Source: Devosia sp.
GTDB taxonomy: Bacteria; Pseudomonadota; Alphaproteobacteria; Rhizobiales; Devosiaceae
Direction of reading: 5' to 3'
Assembly: GCA_025352765.1 (NCBI GenBank)
Contig: JANXSI010000712.1
Coordinates: 1 to 6,763, forward strand
Length of the DNA stretch: 6,763 bases
This document shows positions 6,370 through 6,763 of the stretch, piece by piece (the stretch's first letter is position 1; every line of letters begins with the position of its first letter). The translations under genes and the position numbers were made by a program. The notes under the pieces are model-generated. The model ran no database searches. It saw only the letters and a list, made by a program, of their open reading frames with translations, and was not told where the DNA came from.

Positions 6370-6763
6370 TCAGCTCAGAAAGCGCTCGATCACCTGCCGC
6401 TGCAGCAGCTTGCCGTCGGGATCGGCGGCGGTCTTGAGGCGGGTGAACTCTTCGGCCCAGGCCGAGGTGCGGATGCGGACCGGCGGATCGGCGGCTTCGA
6501 CCACGCCGACGATCGGCGCGGCGGCCTCGTCGGCGGTCTGGTAGGCGTTGGAACTGCCTCCCCGGCGCCGCGCACCGCCGAGATAGGCCTCGAGGATCGG
6601 CTTATATTCATCCTCGATCACGCCGCCCGTCGCCTGCACTTCGGACATGATGGTGGTGACGAATTCGGTCGAGATGCCGCCCGGCTCGACCGCCGTGAAG
6701 TTGATGCCGATGGACGGGGTCACGTAGGAGGCGAGCGACTCGGTGTAGCCCTCGACGGCGAAC
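6370..6763 (-). CDS. Short-chain dehydrogenase/reductase (SDR), C-terminal part
   Basis: About 130 C-terminal residues are visible; the N-terminus lies beyond the window. The first readable residues, FAVEGYTESLAS, match the helix that directly follows the catalytic YxxxK of classical SDRs, and the last base of that Lys codon would be position 6763. VEPGGISTEF follows, the PG motif after the last strand of the Rossmann core that helps hold the nicotinamide. The remaining ~85 residues form a variable substrate-side region ending in QRQVIERFLS. The NAD(P)-binding TGxxxGxG motif and the catalytic Ser and Tyr are outside the window, so cofactor and substrate cannot be stated. A GTG at 6723 lies inside the domain and is not a credible start. 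The stop is TGA at 6372-6370, 134 bases before ileS; the two genes appear functionally unrelated. Confidence 0.88.
   Translation of the reverse strand, partial: FAVEGYTESLASYVTPSIGINFTAVEPGGISTEFVTTIMSEVQATGGVIEDEYKPILEAYLGGARRRGGSSNAYQTADEAAAPIVGVVEAADPPVRIRTSAWAEEFTRLKTAADPDGKLLQRQVIERFLS

Overview
This window looks like chromosomal housekeeping DNA from a high-GC alphaproteobacterium, most likely of the Hyphomicrobiales (a Devosia-like relative would fit). The evidence is the G+C-rich coding with strong third-position bias, the order ileS - lspA - small lipoprotein gene, a pseudouridine synthase with a long basic repeat tail, and GC-rich palindromic repeats of a kind common in that group. 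The taxonomic call is inference from gene content and style. All recognised genes lie on the minus strand, so transcription runs from the high coordinates to the low ones.

Layout in transcription order. (1) 6763-6370: the C-terminal part of a short-chain dehydrogenase/reductase, cut by the window edge. (2) 6369-6236: spacer with a plausible sigma70-type promoter for ileS. (3) 6235-3242: ileS, a complete isoleucyl-tRNA synthetase of 997 residues. Its catalytic domain carries an in-frame insertion encoded by a small palindromic GC-rich repeat (4781-4817). (4) 3241-3061: spacer largely filled by a nested palindromic element (3096-3203) that shares two 10-base blocks with the repeat inside ileS. 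(5) 3060-2575: lspA, lipoprotein signal peptidase II. (6) 2438-1833: a small predicted outer-membrane lipoprotein, possibly of the DUF3035/BamF-like group, followed by a good intrinsic terminator. (7) 1692-1: an RluB-type 23S rRNA pseudouridine synthase whose reading frame is broken by a one-base loss near 1288. After the break the frame is open to the window edge and encodes a long Gly/Asp/Lys/Arg/Pro tail with 35-residue repeats.

The genes share a translation and envelope theme: tRNA charging (IleS), rRNA modification (RluB), and lipoprotein maturation (LspA) next to a lipoprotein that LspA would process. I see no new defence or mobile system. The points worth a second look are the repeat that has become coding sequence inside an essential synthetase, its relative in the adjacent spacer, the frameshift in the pseudouridine synthase, and the near-perfect homogenisation of two non-adjacent copies in its tail.
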